DNA of 64,000 nt from Bacillota bacterium (GCA_023439185.1 JAEXOR010000028.1:6800-70799), one strand, 5' to 3'; positions 7,087 to 14,796 are shown, numbered from the stretch's first letter. A program made the numbers and translations. The notes: a model not told the origin generated them from the sequence alone.

Positions 7087-9288
7087 TTACTGCTGGCTGT
7101 ACATGTTGAATTGTTGAGAAAGCCAGGCGCTTTGGGTATTCAGCCGCTGGATGGCCTGCTCCATGGCGGTGAACTGGCGCCAGTAACGGTTTTCAATTTG
7201 CAGCAGGCGGTTCTCCCAATTGTCTATCCGGTTGTCTATGTCGCTTAATCTCTTGCCGATCAGGCTATTGTCCACCAACGCATACTCATTGTAACTGCCG
7301 GCTTGATCGATGATTCGATTCATGCCGTTGGTGATATCATCATACAGCCGCTGGGCGATGCCCTTTTCGCTGTAATTATCCGAACTTTTGGTGAAGAGAT
7401 CCATTACCGCTTCCGGGTTTTTCTGCAGCGCCTCGCGCAGTTTGGTTTCATTAACTTCCAATTTGGCGCTCATGTAATCGGCGGTTGTTGCGATACCTAT
7501 GTCCGCCAGTGCGTTATAAGCGCTGTCCAGACCGGGCACCACGCCGGACATGGCTTGCCGCAGGCGGCTGGCCAGGCTGGATAGAAAAGTGTCGTTGCGC
7601 AATATGCCGCTGCGGGCTTTATCTTCCCATTTTTTAATTTGCTCTTCGGAAAGCTGCTCCCGCTGCTCGTTGGTAAGGGGCGGGTAATCGGCATATTTTT
7701 TTTCATACAACAGATCTGTTATGGTATCCACGATGGAATTGTACTGTTCGACAAAGCCCGTCACCTGTTCAAACAAGGCGTCGGTGTCCCGCTGGACGGT
7801 TACGGTTACGGCGGATGCACTGGTGTTATGCAAAGTATAGGCAACGCCGTTTAAGGTGAACTGGTTGCCGGCATAGTCATTGATTTCCATACCGTCCACC
7901 GTTACGCGGGCGTTGCGGCCGTCTCCGGCAACGGCGCCCTTCACTGTTTTGGGGCCGTCGTCTCCGTCGGGAAAATCATTCAGGTCCGAGGTATCCAACG
8001 TACCGGTGCCGTCGGTTAGTTTTAATAATTGTGACAGTGTGGTGTCGGTTATTTTTAAATGCTGGTTTTCCCCGGTTGCGCTGGTGGACAGGAAAAAACG
8101 GTCCAATGTGGCATCGTAGGAGGCCTGCACATGCCACTTTTTCCCGCCGGTCACGGTGGCTGAAACGGCGTTGCTTATTCCCGCCCCGGTGGAAGTCAGC
8201 CGTAATTCACCGGTGTCGCTTCTGACCCACGACGCACCCGTAGGGGCGTTTTCCGCGGCGATGGCGGCCACAATTTTATCGGCGGTGTCGAACGCCGCGT
8301 CCGAGAGATCATAAATGTAATCGGCGCCCAGCGCCGTTTTGGCTGCGTCTGCGTTGGCGTAAGTTCCTGCCGAGCTATCCCATAAAGCTATTTTTTTATC
8401 CCCGGCGGTGATGGTCAATCCCTCAACCAAAGCGTCATCGACCAGCCTGATTTCCTGAACCTGGGGTTTATACCACGTTACCTTTAATTCACCATTACCG
8501 GCTTTGGTCCACGACGCGCCGTCAGGGGCGGTTTCCGTAGCGATGGCGGCCGCAATTTTATCGGCGGTGTTGAATGCCTCGTTTGAGAGGTCATAAATAT
8601 AATCGGCGCCCAAGGCCGCTTTGGCCGCGTCTGCGTTGGCGTAGGTTCCCGCCGTGCTGTCCCATAAAGCTATTTTTTTATCCCCGACAGTTATGGTATG
8701 TCCCTCAAACAAATCATCATCAACCAGCGTAATTATCTGAACATGGTCTACCCCGGTTGCCTTTTGGGTAGTGTTTAAAGAAACACCGGCGGCATTATGT
8801 TTATTAATGCGGTTTAAAACACTGTTAATACTCTCCGAACCGGCGTCGAACTTGAAAACTACGTCGTTAATCTCCAGCTCAATCAATCCATGGTCGGTGC
8901 CAAACTGGCTGTTCAGGGTGGTAAGGTTTTTTGACGAGCCCAGGGCTGTTCCGCTGGTAACCGAGGCGCCCCTGGCCAATTGGGATACCAGTATGGTATG
9001 CTGCCCGTCCAGGGCGTTGGCATTGGCGGACGTAGTAACAATGCTTTCGTTGGATGAGGATACTCTTCTAGCCAGATAAGTGGATTGCAGCCGCATGTTG
9101 AAAACCTGGTCTCTGAAGGAACGTAAAGCAACGTTTATATTCCGGTAAGCTTCCTGCCGCCACTCCAGGATCTGCCGGTTCTGCTGCAGCTTGTCCACTG
9201 GTATCCGATGGGCCCGCATCAGGTCCTTGACAATCGACTCGGTATCTATACCACTGGCCAGTCCGGCAATGCGCAGGTTGGATAGCAT
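7087..9288 (-). CDS. fliD: Flagellar cap protein FliD with an internal tandem duplication
   Basis: FliD forms the cap under which flagellin polymerises. The N-terminus (RIAGLASGIDTESIVKDLM) and C-terminal coiled coil (DIDNRIDNWENRLLQIE, QFTAMEQAIQRLNTQ) are typical. At 733 residues it is long. The excess is largely a tandem repeat of about 94 residues (roughly 186-279 and 280-373), each copy with GDKKIALWDS, AGTYANADAAK and LGADYIYDLS. The repeat lies in the surface-exposed middle region. A sigma-28 promoter is found 43 bases upstream. It heads the fliD-fliS-flaG unit. Confidence 0.96.
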   Translation of the reverse strand: MLSNLRIAGLASGIDTESIVKDLMRAHRIPVDKLQQNRQILEWRQEAYRNINVALRSFRDQVFNMRLQSTYLARRVSSSNESIVTTSANANALDGQHTILVSQLARGASVTSGTALGSSKNLTTLNSQFGTDHGLIELEINDVVFKFDAGSESINSVLNRINKHNAAGVSLNTTQKATGVDHVQIITLVDDDLFEGHTITVGDKKIALWDSTAGTYANADAAKAALGADYIYDLSNEAFNTADKIAAAIATETAPDGASWTKAGNGELKVTWYKPQVQEIRLVDDALVEGLTITAGDKKIALWDSSAGTYANADAAKTALGADYIYDLSDAAFDTADKIVAAIAAENAPTGASWVRSDTGELRLTSTGAGISNAVSATVTGGKKWHVQASYDATLDRFFLSTSATGENQHLKITDTTLSQLLKLTDGTGTLDTSDLNDFPDGDDGPKTVKGAVAGDGRNARVTVDGMEINDYAGNQFTLNGVAYTLHNTSASAVTVTVQRDTDALFEQVTGFVEQYNSIVDTITDLLYEKKYADYPPLTNEQREQLSEEQIKKWEDKARSGILRNDTFLSSLASRLRQAMSGVVPGLDSAYNALADIGIATTADYMSAKLEVNETKLREALQKNPEAVMDLFTKSSDNYSEKGIAQRLYDDITNGMNRIIDQAGSYNEYALVDNSLIGKRLSDIDNRIDNWENRLLQIENRYWRQFTAMEQAIQRLNTQSAWLSQQFNMYSQQ

Positions 9289-9330
9289 CGGAGATCACGC
9301 CTTTCGAAAAGCTGGGGTATTCTGCATTAA

Positions 9331-9357
9331 TAATCGGCAATAACAAACAAAACTTTA
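9331..9357 (-). promoter_or_regulatory. Sigma-28 (FliA/SigD) promoter of fliD
   Basis: On the minus strand TAAA is followed by exactly 15 bases and GCCGATTA, one base from the TAAA-N15-GCCGATAA consensus. It lies 43 bases before the fliD ATG and fits late-class control together with FlgM encoded at 24.7 kb. Confidence 0.85.
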
Positions 9358-9523
9358 TCCCATGGTCTTTGGTATGTTTGTTATGGTATAATAAGGAAAA
9401 CACGTGTAATCACTGGTAGGAAAGGCGCCCCTGATTTAGTGGTAAAATATTGTCGCCATCAACGAGTAAATATGATAAAGTTGAAAAAAGCAGAATGTAT
9501 TACAAGCATGGAGTGTGTTATTA

Positions 9524-9955
9524 GTGGGTAAAACAGATAGATTAAAAGAAATTTGTCAACATAATGGTATTATTCTGGCTTATCTTTTTGGTTCCCAAGC
9601 GCAAAATGGTTATAACATTATAAAAGGTAACAGAGCATTGTCCACGGATCATTTTGCAGACTTGGACCTGGGTATTGTATTGGATGATGAAGACAGGTTA
9701 ACAGGTTCCATGTATAAACTACATTCCGCCATATATAATGAATTAGATGAATTGTTTCTGCCGCTGCAATTGGATTTGGTTTTTTTACAGGAAACCCATT
9801 CAGTATTTCAGTTTGAAGCAATTAAAGGAATTTGTATTTACGAAGTTAATGAGAGCACAAGAGATGCTTACGAGGATAGAATATTGGCCAGAGCCGCTGA
9901 CTTTCGCTGGATGCTGGAACAGTATTACAGGGAGAGACTGGAGGGGCTGGGATAG
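9524..9955 (+). CDS. mntA: MntA-type nucleotidyltransferase antitoxin
   Basis: This is a minimal nucleotidyltransferase of the type VII toxin-antitoxin class; characterised MntA proteins AMPylate and silence the HEPN partner HepT. The active-site pattern is GSQAQ followed by DLDLG. The usual family spacing is GS-X10-DXD, whereas here 21 residues separate GS and DLD, an insertion of about 11. I place the start at GTG 9524 (GGAG ten bases upstream); GTG 9515 is also possible. It ends three bases before the HEPN gene. It is AT-rich compared with the flagellar genes. Confidence 0.85.
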   Translation: MGKTDRLKEICQHNGIILAYLFGSQAQNGYNIIKGNRALSTDHFADLDLGIVLDDEDRLTGSMYKLHSAIYNELDELFLPLQLDLVFLQETHSVFQFEAIKGICIYEVNESTRDAYEDRILARAADFRWMLEQYYRERLEGLG

Positions 9956-9958
9956 TCC

Positions 9959-10378
9959 ATGGTTAATAAATTACTAATATCGCAAAGATTAGAATTAATC
10001 GACGATTGGCTGAAAAACCTTAAGCGGTTAGCCGGCCTGCCTTATGAGGGTTTTATATCAAACGATCTCAATGCGGCAGCCGCGGAAAGCTACCTGCGCA
10101 GATCACTGGAAGCAATATTTGATATTGGCAGGCATATCTTGGCCAAAACCGGCAATATTGATATGGCTGGTGAATATAAATCCATAGCCAAAGGGTTGGC
10201 AAACAATAATTTTGTCAGTGCCGATCTCAGCAATAAACTAATTCAAATGGCTGGTTACCGCAATCGAATGGTCCATTTTTACAGTATGATTACGGAAAAA
10301 GAATTATATGGTATACTGCAGGATAACCTTGCTGATATTGAACAGTTTACTACAGAAATAAAGCAAGCTGTTTTATAG
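9959..10378 (+). CDS. hepT: HepT-type HEPN toxin (DUF86)
   Basis: HEPN-domain toxins of this class act as RNases and are the targets of MntA AMPylation. The 139-residue helical protein has the diagnostic RX4HXY motif (RNRMVHFY) near residues 101-108, with the Tyr that would be modified. The order antitoxin first, toxin second, with a three-base gap, matches known mntA-hepT pairs. It lies at the left side of the accessory island. Both key residues are present, so the toxin looks intact. Confidence 0.87.
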   Translation: MVNKLLISQRLELIDDWLKNLKRLAGLPYEGFISNDLNAAAAESYLRRSLEAIFDIGRHILAKTGNIDMAGEYKSIAKGLANNNFVSADLSNKLIQMAGYRNRMVHFYSMITEKELYGILQDNLADIEQFTTEIKQAVL

Positions 10379-10416
10379 ACCTGAACGCTTTATTCAAAAT
10401 CAATAAAAAGCACTCG

Positions 10417-11004
10417 TTACTTATCCGGGAAAATATCTTCCGGTTTTATTTTGAATCCAGGTAAAATTACCGAAGCAACCGATCCGGTCTTTTCACTTTG
10501 TCCTGCCGGGCGAAACTTGCCGTCCGCCAACTCGTATACCTCAACGCTTGCTTCTTCGGGATCGACAATCCAGTACTCCTTAACCCCGTACTTCTCGTAA
10601 GCCCTGAACTTTTTCCTTAAATCATAATAAGCATTGGAAGGGGAAAGGATTTCCGCCACCAGGTCGGGTGCGCCGTTCACCTTGTCTTCAGCGGAAATCT
10701 CCAGGCGGTCTTTGGCCACAAACAGTATATCGGGCTGGTAAACTTCGGTGGGCGCCAGGCACACATCCCGCGGCGCGCATAAAACTTCGCCGGCGTCTTT
10801 TTCCTCAACATGACTGTCAAGTAATTTAAGCAGTCTTTTCAGGACAATTTGGTGTGTTTTACCGGGCGAAGGAGTCATAACAAGTTTTCCCCCAATCAGT
10901 TCATAAGGCGCTCCTTCCGGCAGCTGGCGGTAATCTTCGTAAGTATGGATTTTTTCAGGACCGGCCTTATAAGCCAGGCCCGGCTCGTGGAAGTTGGTGT
11001 TCAT
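10417..11004 (-). CDS. Uma2 family endonuclease-like protein (DUF820)
   Basis: Uma2 proteins have a PD-(D/E)XK nuclease fold; their cellular role is largely unknown. The 195-residue product has the family blocks YELIGGKLVMTPSPGKTHQ, YQPDILFV, PDLVAEILSPSNAYYDLRKKF and YEKYGVKEYWIVDPEE, which contain the expected Asp, Glu and Lys. The ATG at 11004 has GAGG seven bases upstream and is preferred to the ATG at 11019. It starts 46 bases after hicB on the same strand, so it may be co-transcribed with hicAB. Confidence 0.85.
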   Translation of the reverse strand: MNTNFHEPGLAYKAGPEKIHTYEDYRQLPEGAPYELIGGKLVMTPSPGKTHQIVLKRLLKLLDSHVEEKDAGEVLCAPRDVCLAPTEVYQPDILFVAKDRLEISAEDKVNGAPDLVAEILSPSNAYYDLRKKFRAYEKYGVKEYWIVDPEEASVEVYELADGKFRPAGQSEKTGSVASVILPGFKIKPEDIFPDK

Positions 11005-11049
11005 GTCCGCACCTCGCAAAACTTTTATCTATAAAGCAACCCGTTACGG

Positions 11050-11463
11050 TTACCCTTCTATACCAAGCTCACGCTTTAAGGCGTTCTGTAAGGCTTGTGA
11101 ATAACTAATCCCTGCATCTTCAGCCATAATTGCCAACCATTGGGGAAGGCTAACCGTTTTAATAATAGATTTTGTTTCCTTTTTTCTTAAATAGTCGTTA
11201 AGGTCAACGTCAATTAAAGTAACAATATCATCATCAGAAGATGTTACAATGTCGCGGTAATTCGATGGTGTGGGGATATCTTCCCTGGCTTGCTTCATGG
11301 CTAAAATACACCCAGCCAAAGCTTCTCTGACCGCAGACATTGCTTCCGGTATAGATTCACCTTCAGTGATGCAGCCAAGGACATCTGGTATTTCAACAGT
11401 GTATACGATACCGCGGCCATCGACAGCGGCAGGAGTAAAAATAGCCGGATAAATGTAAACCAT
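11050..11463 (-). CDS. hicB: HicB family antitoxin
   Basis: HicB neutralises the HicA mRNA interferase and represses its own operon. The N-terminal part-RNase-H-like domain shows the family pattern VYTVEIPDVLGCITEGESIPEAM. The C-terminal domain (SLPQWLAIMAEDAGISYSQALQNALK) is a ribbon-helix-helix type DNA-binding module. The start at 11463 has AGGAGTG six bases upstream; the longer ORF from 11505 overlaps hicA and lacks such a site. It follows hicA in the hicA-hicB order. Confidence 0.92.
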   Translation of the reverse strand: MVYIYPAIFTPAAVDGRGIVYTVEIPDVLGCITEGESIPEAMSAVREALAGCILAMKQAREDIPTPSNYRDIVTSSDDDIVTLIDVDLNDYLRKKETKSIIKTVSLPQWLAIMAEDAGISYSQALQNALKRELGIEG

Positions 11464-11510
11464 ATTAATCACTCCTTGTATTTTTGAATTGTATACCTTA
11501 ATCACGGTAA

Positions 11511-11693
11511 TTATTTCAGTCCTGCGGCCTTAAGGATTTTGTTCAGCGTTCCAGGTGCTATGTCTTTGTTGTGGAGGGCTACAGGTATAGTTCCGGGTTT
11601 GGTTGAGTGCTTATGTATGTGGTGTGATCCTTGTATTCTAACTATCACCCAACCATCTTGTGCCAAAATCTTCATAAGCTCTTTGGGTTTCAT
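11511..11693 (-). CDS. hicA: HicA family mRNA interferase toxin
   Basis: HicA is a small double-stranded-RNA-binding-fold ribonuclease that cleaves mRNA when free of HicB. The 60-residue product has KPKELMKILAQDGW, the catalytic block GSHHIHKH with the active-site His, and the C-terminal IAPGTLNKILKAAG. A GGAGG site is present about ten bases before the ATG. The gene precedes hicB and is headed by a perfect palindrome that probably binds HicB. Confidence 0.93.
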   Translation of the reverse strand: MKPKELMKILAQDGWVIVRIQGSHHIHKHSTKPGTIPVALHNKDIAPGTLNKILKAAGLK

Positions 11694-11718
11694 GAAGCAC
11701 TGCCCTCCGTCTATGAAA

Positions 11719-11750
11719 TATTGTATTATATAAAATTATATAATACAATA
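11719..11750. promoter_or_regulatory. Palindromic operator/promoter of hicAB
   Basis: Two 13-base arms, TATTGTATTATAT and ATATAATACAATA, form a perfect inverted repeat around a six-base spacer 26 bases before hicA. The arms contain -10-like TATAAT sequences. This suits autoregulation by the HicB ribbon-helix-helix domain. Binding by HicB is inferred. Confidence 0.7.
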
Positions 11751-11839
11751 ATAATTATATAAAATTATAGAGAATACGCATATAGTTGTTGCAGAAAAGA
11801 AACTGACTTGATGACAAAATGGTTAGGCAGATGGTATTC

Positions 11840-11872
11840 AAAAAAAGATAGCACCGAAGATTACTTCAGTGC
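11840..11872 (-). terminator. Terminator after the 94-residue ORF
   Basis: On the minus strand GCACTGAAG and CTTCGGTGC pair around TAAT, followed by TATC and seven T. The stop codon of the ORF ending at 11866 lies in the stem. It shows that a minus-strand transcript ends here. Confidence 0.75.
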
Positions 11873-12150
11873 TGCATTACTGTTTTAGTGGTGGTAGCAA
11901 ACGTGCTGTAGCCGGCAATTTCCTGATCTTGCCCACCCCCGTCTTTCAATGATACCGTCGTCCAAGTGTAATTGACTCTTTGCTCGGCTCCTTTGTCATA
12001 GACGGTGGTCTGCGTCCTACTTTTCCTTTTACCCCAGTATGTTGTCCTTCCCTGGTAACGTATATCATTAATACAACGAGTTCTGGAAACGTAGGTAGCC
12101 TTGCTAATTATCGGTTGAGCGTGCCCCATAATGCTCGTATTAGTTACCAT
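11866..12150 (-). CDS. Hypothetical protein or 3' gene fragment
   Basis: I do not recognise this 94-residue product. It is rich in Thr, Tyr, Arg and Gly (for example YWGKRKSRTQTTVYDKG and AGYSTFATTTKTV) and could be the C-terminal part of a larger extracellular or phage-like protein. The open frame continues about 15 codons upstream of the ATG at 12150 but contains no better start, and no ribosome-binding site is visible. A good terminator overlaps its stop, which is the main reason to list it. It may be a truncated remnant in the island. Confidence 0.35.
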   Translation of the reverse strand: MVTNTSIMGHAQPIISKATYVSRTRCINDIRYQGRTTYWGKRKSRTQTTVYDKGAEQRVNYTWTTVSLKDGGGQDQEIAGYSTFATTTKTVMQH

Positions 12151-12250
12151 AGTAAAAGAAAGGCCCTGGAACGCTTGCGCAGCAGTTCCAAGTTAAAGGA
12201 CCTAAAGATTGTCGCTAACCAATCACAACATATGGTTTCTTAAATTAACT

Positions 12251-12280
12251 AGGGCGCCGTTGGTTAATAGCGGCGCCCTT
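12251..12280. terminator. GC-rich inverted repeat before radC
   Basis: AGGGCGCCG and CGGCGCCCT form a perfect nine-base stem with a 12-base loop; it is followed on the plus strand by TTAATTATTT. It may be a weak terminator or mark a boundary upstream of radC. Its role is not certain. Confidence 0.5.
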
Positions 12281-12306
12281 AATTATTTACTTGTGGAGGT
12301 GTGTTT

Positions 12307-12924
12307 ATGAAATACAAAGATTGCGGCAGCCTGCTTTTAAAAGAGCTTATATCCATTACATTACGAGAAAGCAATGACAGCCCAGTAGTTGGGGAATTAC
12401 TCCAGCGGTTCTCGACAATTTCGGATTTATACCGAGCTTCTGTTTACGAGCTGACAACAATCAAAGGTTTGGGATTGGCCAGGGCCAACGCTCTAAAAGC
12501 ATCATTGGAGCTAGGTCGACGGCTTTATACTGTTCAACCGGAACAACTTCCATCAATACGCACACCCCAGGATGTGGCAACCCTGCTCATAAATGAAATG
12601 CGCTATTTCGACCGGGAGCATTTCCGAGTCATACTACTTAATGCCAAAAACCGTGTGCTTAGTATTGAAACTGTTTCAGTGGGAACATTAAATTCTTCCG
12701 CCGTCCACCCTCGGGAGCTTTTTAAACCCGCCATCAGAAACAGCGCTGCTGCGGTCATATTGGTGCATAATCACCCCAGCGGTGATCCTACCCCAAGCAG
12801 GCAAGATATTACTGTTACGGAGCGTTTAAAAGAGGCTGGAGAGATTTTAGGTATTGAGGTACTGGATCACGTTGTTGTCGGCGATGGTGTTTTTGTGAGT
12901 TTAAAAGAGAAAGGGCTGATTTAA
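12307..12924 (+). CDS. radC: RadC/JAB-domain protein (accessory type)
   Basis: The 205-residue protein has a helix-hairpin-helix segment (ELTTIKGLGLARANALKASLELG) and a C-terminal JAB/MPN+ metalloprotease-like domain with VHNHPSGDPTPSRQD, the zinc-binding JAMM signature. The function of RadC is unsettled; a repair role was proposed and later questioned, and many copies sit on mobile DNA. The start at ATG 12307 has GGAGG seven bases upstream; an in-frame GTG at 12301 is unlikely. Its AT-rich composition and the recombinase downstream suggest it is cargo of the island. Confidence 0.88.
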   Translation: MKYKDCGSLLLKELISITLRESNDSPVVGELLQRFSTISDLYRASVYELTTIKGLGLARANALKASLELGRRLYTVQPEQLPSIRTPQDVATLLINEMRYFDREHFRVILLNAKNRVLSIETVSVGTLNSSAVHPRELFKPAIRNSAAAVILVHNHPSGDPTPSRQDITVTERLKEAGEILGIEVLDHVVVGDGVFVSLKEKGLI

Positions 12925-12929
12925 TACTA

Positions 12930-13028
12930 CTTCGTAGAATCTACGATTCCCCGAAGCAAAAGCCCAGGATTGCTTCGCAGAATCCATCGGTATTAGCAAT
13001 TTATAACCGTATTTTCACTTCGCAGAAC
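12930..13028. repeat. Three CTTCG(C/T)AGAA repeats before the recombinase
   Basis: Copies start at 12930 (CTTCGTAGAATC), 12973 (CTTCGCAGAATC) and 13018 (CTTCGCAGAAC), spaced 43 and 45 bases apart. The first lies in a perfect palindrome TCGTAGA-A-TCTACGA. They occupy the gap between radC and the tyrosine recombinase and may be binding sites of the recombinase. Confidence 0.55.
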
Positions 13029-13081
13029 AGTTTTACATTTTTGCTCTCAGGACTATAATACCTTAGCGGGAGGATGGTGAT

Positions 13082-13978
13082 ATGGATAATTCAAATATTC
13101 ACTGGTTGGCTGAATTTGAACAGTATCTTTGGGGCACCGGTAAAAAAGCTAACAGCATTAATACTTATGCCCAGGCGATGCGGTCATTTTCCAATTGGTA
13201 TGAAGGTTCTTCGGGAGAGGTCTTCTCCCCTTCTTCTATTACACCCATTGATATTGCCGAATACAAGCGCTGGTTAATGCACAGTAAGAAACCAGCTACC
13301 ATAAATAAGGCAATGGCGGCCCTACGAGTCTTTTGCAAGTGGGCTGTCAGTGAAGGTTATTGCCAGCCCGGTGTTGGAGGCGATATTAAGAACCTGCCCC
13401 TGGCAAGGTGCGGGGCTAAATGGTTAACAAGAAAGGAACAGCTACAGTTAATCCGGACCGTGCAGAAGTCCGGGAATGTCAGGGATGTAGCCTTAATCAT
13501 GTTAATGCTCCACGGCGGGCTGCGGGTGTCGGAAGTTATCCAGCTCCGAAAGGATGATGTTATCCTTTCCCAGCGAAAAGCCAAGGTTGTCGTCCGCTAC
13601 GGCAAGGGCAACAAGTGGCGGGAGGTTCCGCTGAACAATGACGCCAGAAAGGCCTTGTCCCAGTACCAGCCATCCGGCCAGGGAGAGAGTCCCTGGTTTT
13701 TCTATTCTCCCAGGAGCGGCAAGTCCCTCACCACCAGGGCGGCACAAATGGCTATCAGCAAGTATGCCCGCCAGGTTGGGTTGGAAGTAACGCCGCACCG
13801 CCTGCGGCACACATTTTGTCATAACCTGGTGACCGCCGGGGTCAGTCTTGATGTTGTGGCCATGCTGGCCGGTCATATCACTGCAACCGGGCAGCCCAAT
13901 ATTAAAACCACTGTGATTTACACCACCCCCGGCGAGCAGGATTTGCGTTCAGCAGTTGAACGGTTGAGCTGGGAATAA
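13082..13978 (+). CDS. Tyrosine recombinase (XerC/D-like integrase)
   Basis: This site-specific recombinase has an N-terminal SAM-like core-binding domain (about residues 5-90) and a C-terminal catalytic domain. The catalytic set is visible: Arg in HGGLRVSEV, Lys in the GKGNKWREVPL turn, HRLRH, the AGH motif and the nucleophile Tyr in TTVIYTTPGE. The 298 residues are a normal length. A GGAGG site precedes the ATG. The gene lies inside an island rather than in a housekeeping xer context, so it is probably the island or cassette recombinase. Adjacent repeats on both sides are candidate sites. Confidence 0.92.
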   Translation: MDNSNIHWLAEFEQYLWGTGKKANSINTYAQAMRSFSNWYEGSSGEVFSPSSITPIDIAEYKRWLMHSKKPATINKAMAALRVFCKWAVSEGYCQPGVGGDIKNLPLARCGAKWLTRKEQLQLIRTVQKSGNVRDVALIMLMLHGGLRVSEVIQLRKDDVILSQRKAKVVVRYGKGNKWREVPLNNDARKALSQYQPSGQGESPWFFYSPRSGKSLTTRAAQMAISKYARQVGLEVTPHRLRHTFCHNLVTAGVSLDVVAMLAGHITATGQPNIKTTVIYTTPGEQDLRSAVERLSWE

Positions 13979-14024
13979 CATTGTTGCCGTAGGTTTGATT
14001 ACGGATTATTGAAGGCAATTCGGA

Positions 14025-14113
14025 CGGCTTGACACTGCTTTTGGCTAACAGGACAAAAACTGTTGTGCAATCTGGAAACTGGGTATTCTGTTAGCTTGTT
14101 TGAACCGTCAAGC
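14025..14113. repeat. Nested inverted repeats downstream of the recombinase
   Basis: Outer arms GCTTGAC (14027-14033) and GTCAAGC (14107-14113) enclose inner arms GCTAACAG (14044-14051) and CTGTTAGC (14088-14095). All arms pair perfectly and are arranged symmetrically about a 36-base centre. The site begins about 45 bases after the recombinase stop. Confidence 0.6.
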
Positions 14114-14162
14114 AGCACGGAGGCCAACCAGAATATTATCCTAAGAAGATAAGGCTTATTAT

Positions 14163-14196
14163 AAATCCCACCCCCCAAAAGCGGGGGGCGGGATTT
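14163..14196 (+). terminator. Terminator downstream of the recombinase
   Basis: AAATCCC-A-CCCCCC pairs with GGGGGG-C-GGGATTT around AAAAGC, followed by AATTATT. The stem is very stable although the U-tract is weak. Confidence 0.7.
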
Positions 14197-14581
14197 AATT
14201 ATTAAATAAAGCCGAGAACGTTCCGGATCATTTAGTTTCAGATGCCTCTAGATATTAACATCGTTTTTAGGGGTAATTCAAAAACCCAGTGTTATCAGGG
14301 CTTTTAGGGACCAAGACGTTGCAGTTTCGCTTATATATTATATAGTTATGCACTGCAACACTTTGGTTTTAAGCTGACAAAAAAGCAAATCTGCAAGGGA
14401 ATCCCCCATTACCTTTCTGTCAGCTGAAACAATAGCGGGCAAGTATCCGGGCAGGGGTGCAAAAACAGCTGTCGGTAATCTATTGTGTTTCCGTTTCAAG
14501 AGTAGATATCCTATTAAGGTTGGGCACGAAAACGCGCCCAACCTTAAAATATATATAAAATATATTCTCACAAGTGTAAGT

Positions 14582-14620
14582 CCCCAGGGGCGCTTATTGC
14601 CCCCGGGTTTTTATGTTTTT
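14582..14620 (+). terminator. Terminator upstream of the IS110 unit
   Basis: CCC-A-GGGGC pairs with GCCCC-C-GGG, followed by TTTTTATGTTTTT on the plus strand. It would stop transcripts from the left before the structured RNA and the transposase. Confidence 0.8.
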
Positions 14621-14740
14621 AGGGTGGCAACGAATTATCTCAGCGGAAAAGGAAGAAAGACCGACTGACGTATCGATGCGGGCCTTGAGTCAACGCTAAA
14701 ACTGACGGTGTCGCTTTCTTTCTTTTCACCGCCACCCAGT
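14621..14740 (+). ncRNA. Candidate IS110 bridge (seek) RNA
   Basis: IS110-family elements encode a non-coding RNA next to the transposase that guides recombination. Here GGGTGGC (14622-14628) pairs with GCCACCC (14731-14737). Inside, GAAAAGGAAGAAAG (14646-14659) pairs with CTTTCTTTCTTTTC (14714-14727) with one G-U pair, then CGAC (14662-14665) with GTCG (14710-14713). A one-sided loop of about 17 bases and a 44-base apical loop remain as possible guide loops. The location 5' of the transposase fits the IS110 group. Loop-target matches were not tested, so this is inference from structure and position. Confidence 0.5.
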
Positions 14741-14752
14741 AATTATAATAAC

Positions 14753-14780
14753 AAAGTATCAGGATTAAAGTATCAGGATT
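14753..14780. repeat. Tandem 14-base repeat before the transposase
   Basis: AAAGTATCAGGATT occurs twice without spacer just upstream of the transposase ribosome-binding site. It could relate to the element's end or to expression; no function is shown. Confidence 0.7.
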
Positions 14781-14796
14781 AATGGAGGCATGTACA

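Larger units (their letters stand above)
13979..14796. other. Long structured non-coding stretch between recombinase and IS110 transposase
   Basis: No convincing gene was found in these 800 bases. They contain, in order, a nested inverted repeat (14025-14113), a terminator (14163-14196), a perfect 10-base inverted repeat (14516-14525/14536-14545), a second terminator (14582-14620), a long imperfect hairpin (14622-14737) and a tandem 14-base repeat (14753-14780). A 77-residue minus-strand ORF at 14338-14571 has no ribosome-binding site and no recognisable features. Confidence 0.6.

Noticed and set aside
14025..14113. Integron attC site
   Set aside because: The arm CTGTTAGC gives GTTAGCT, which fails GTTRRRY at one position, and the recombinase is not recognisably IntI. 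Kept only as an unexplained nested repeat.
14338..14571. 77-codon minus-strand ORF in the IS110 leader
   Set aside because: No ribosome-binding site and no recognisable features; it crosses the perfect inverted repeat at 14516-14545.
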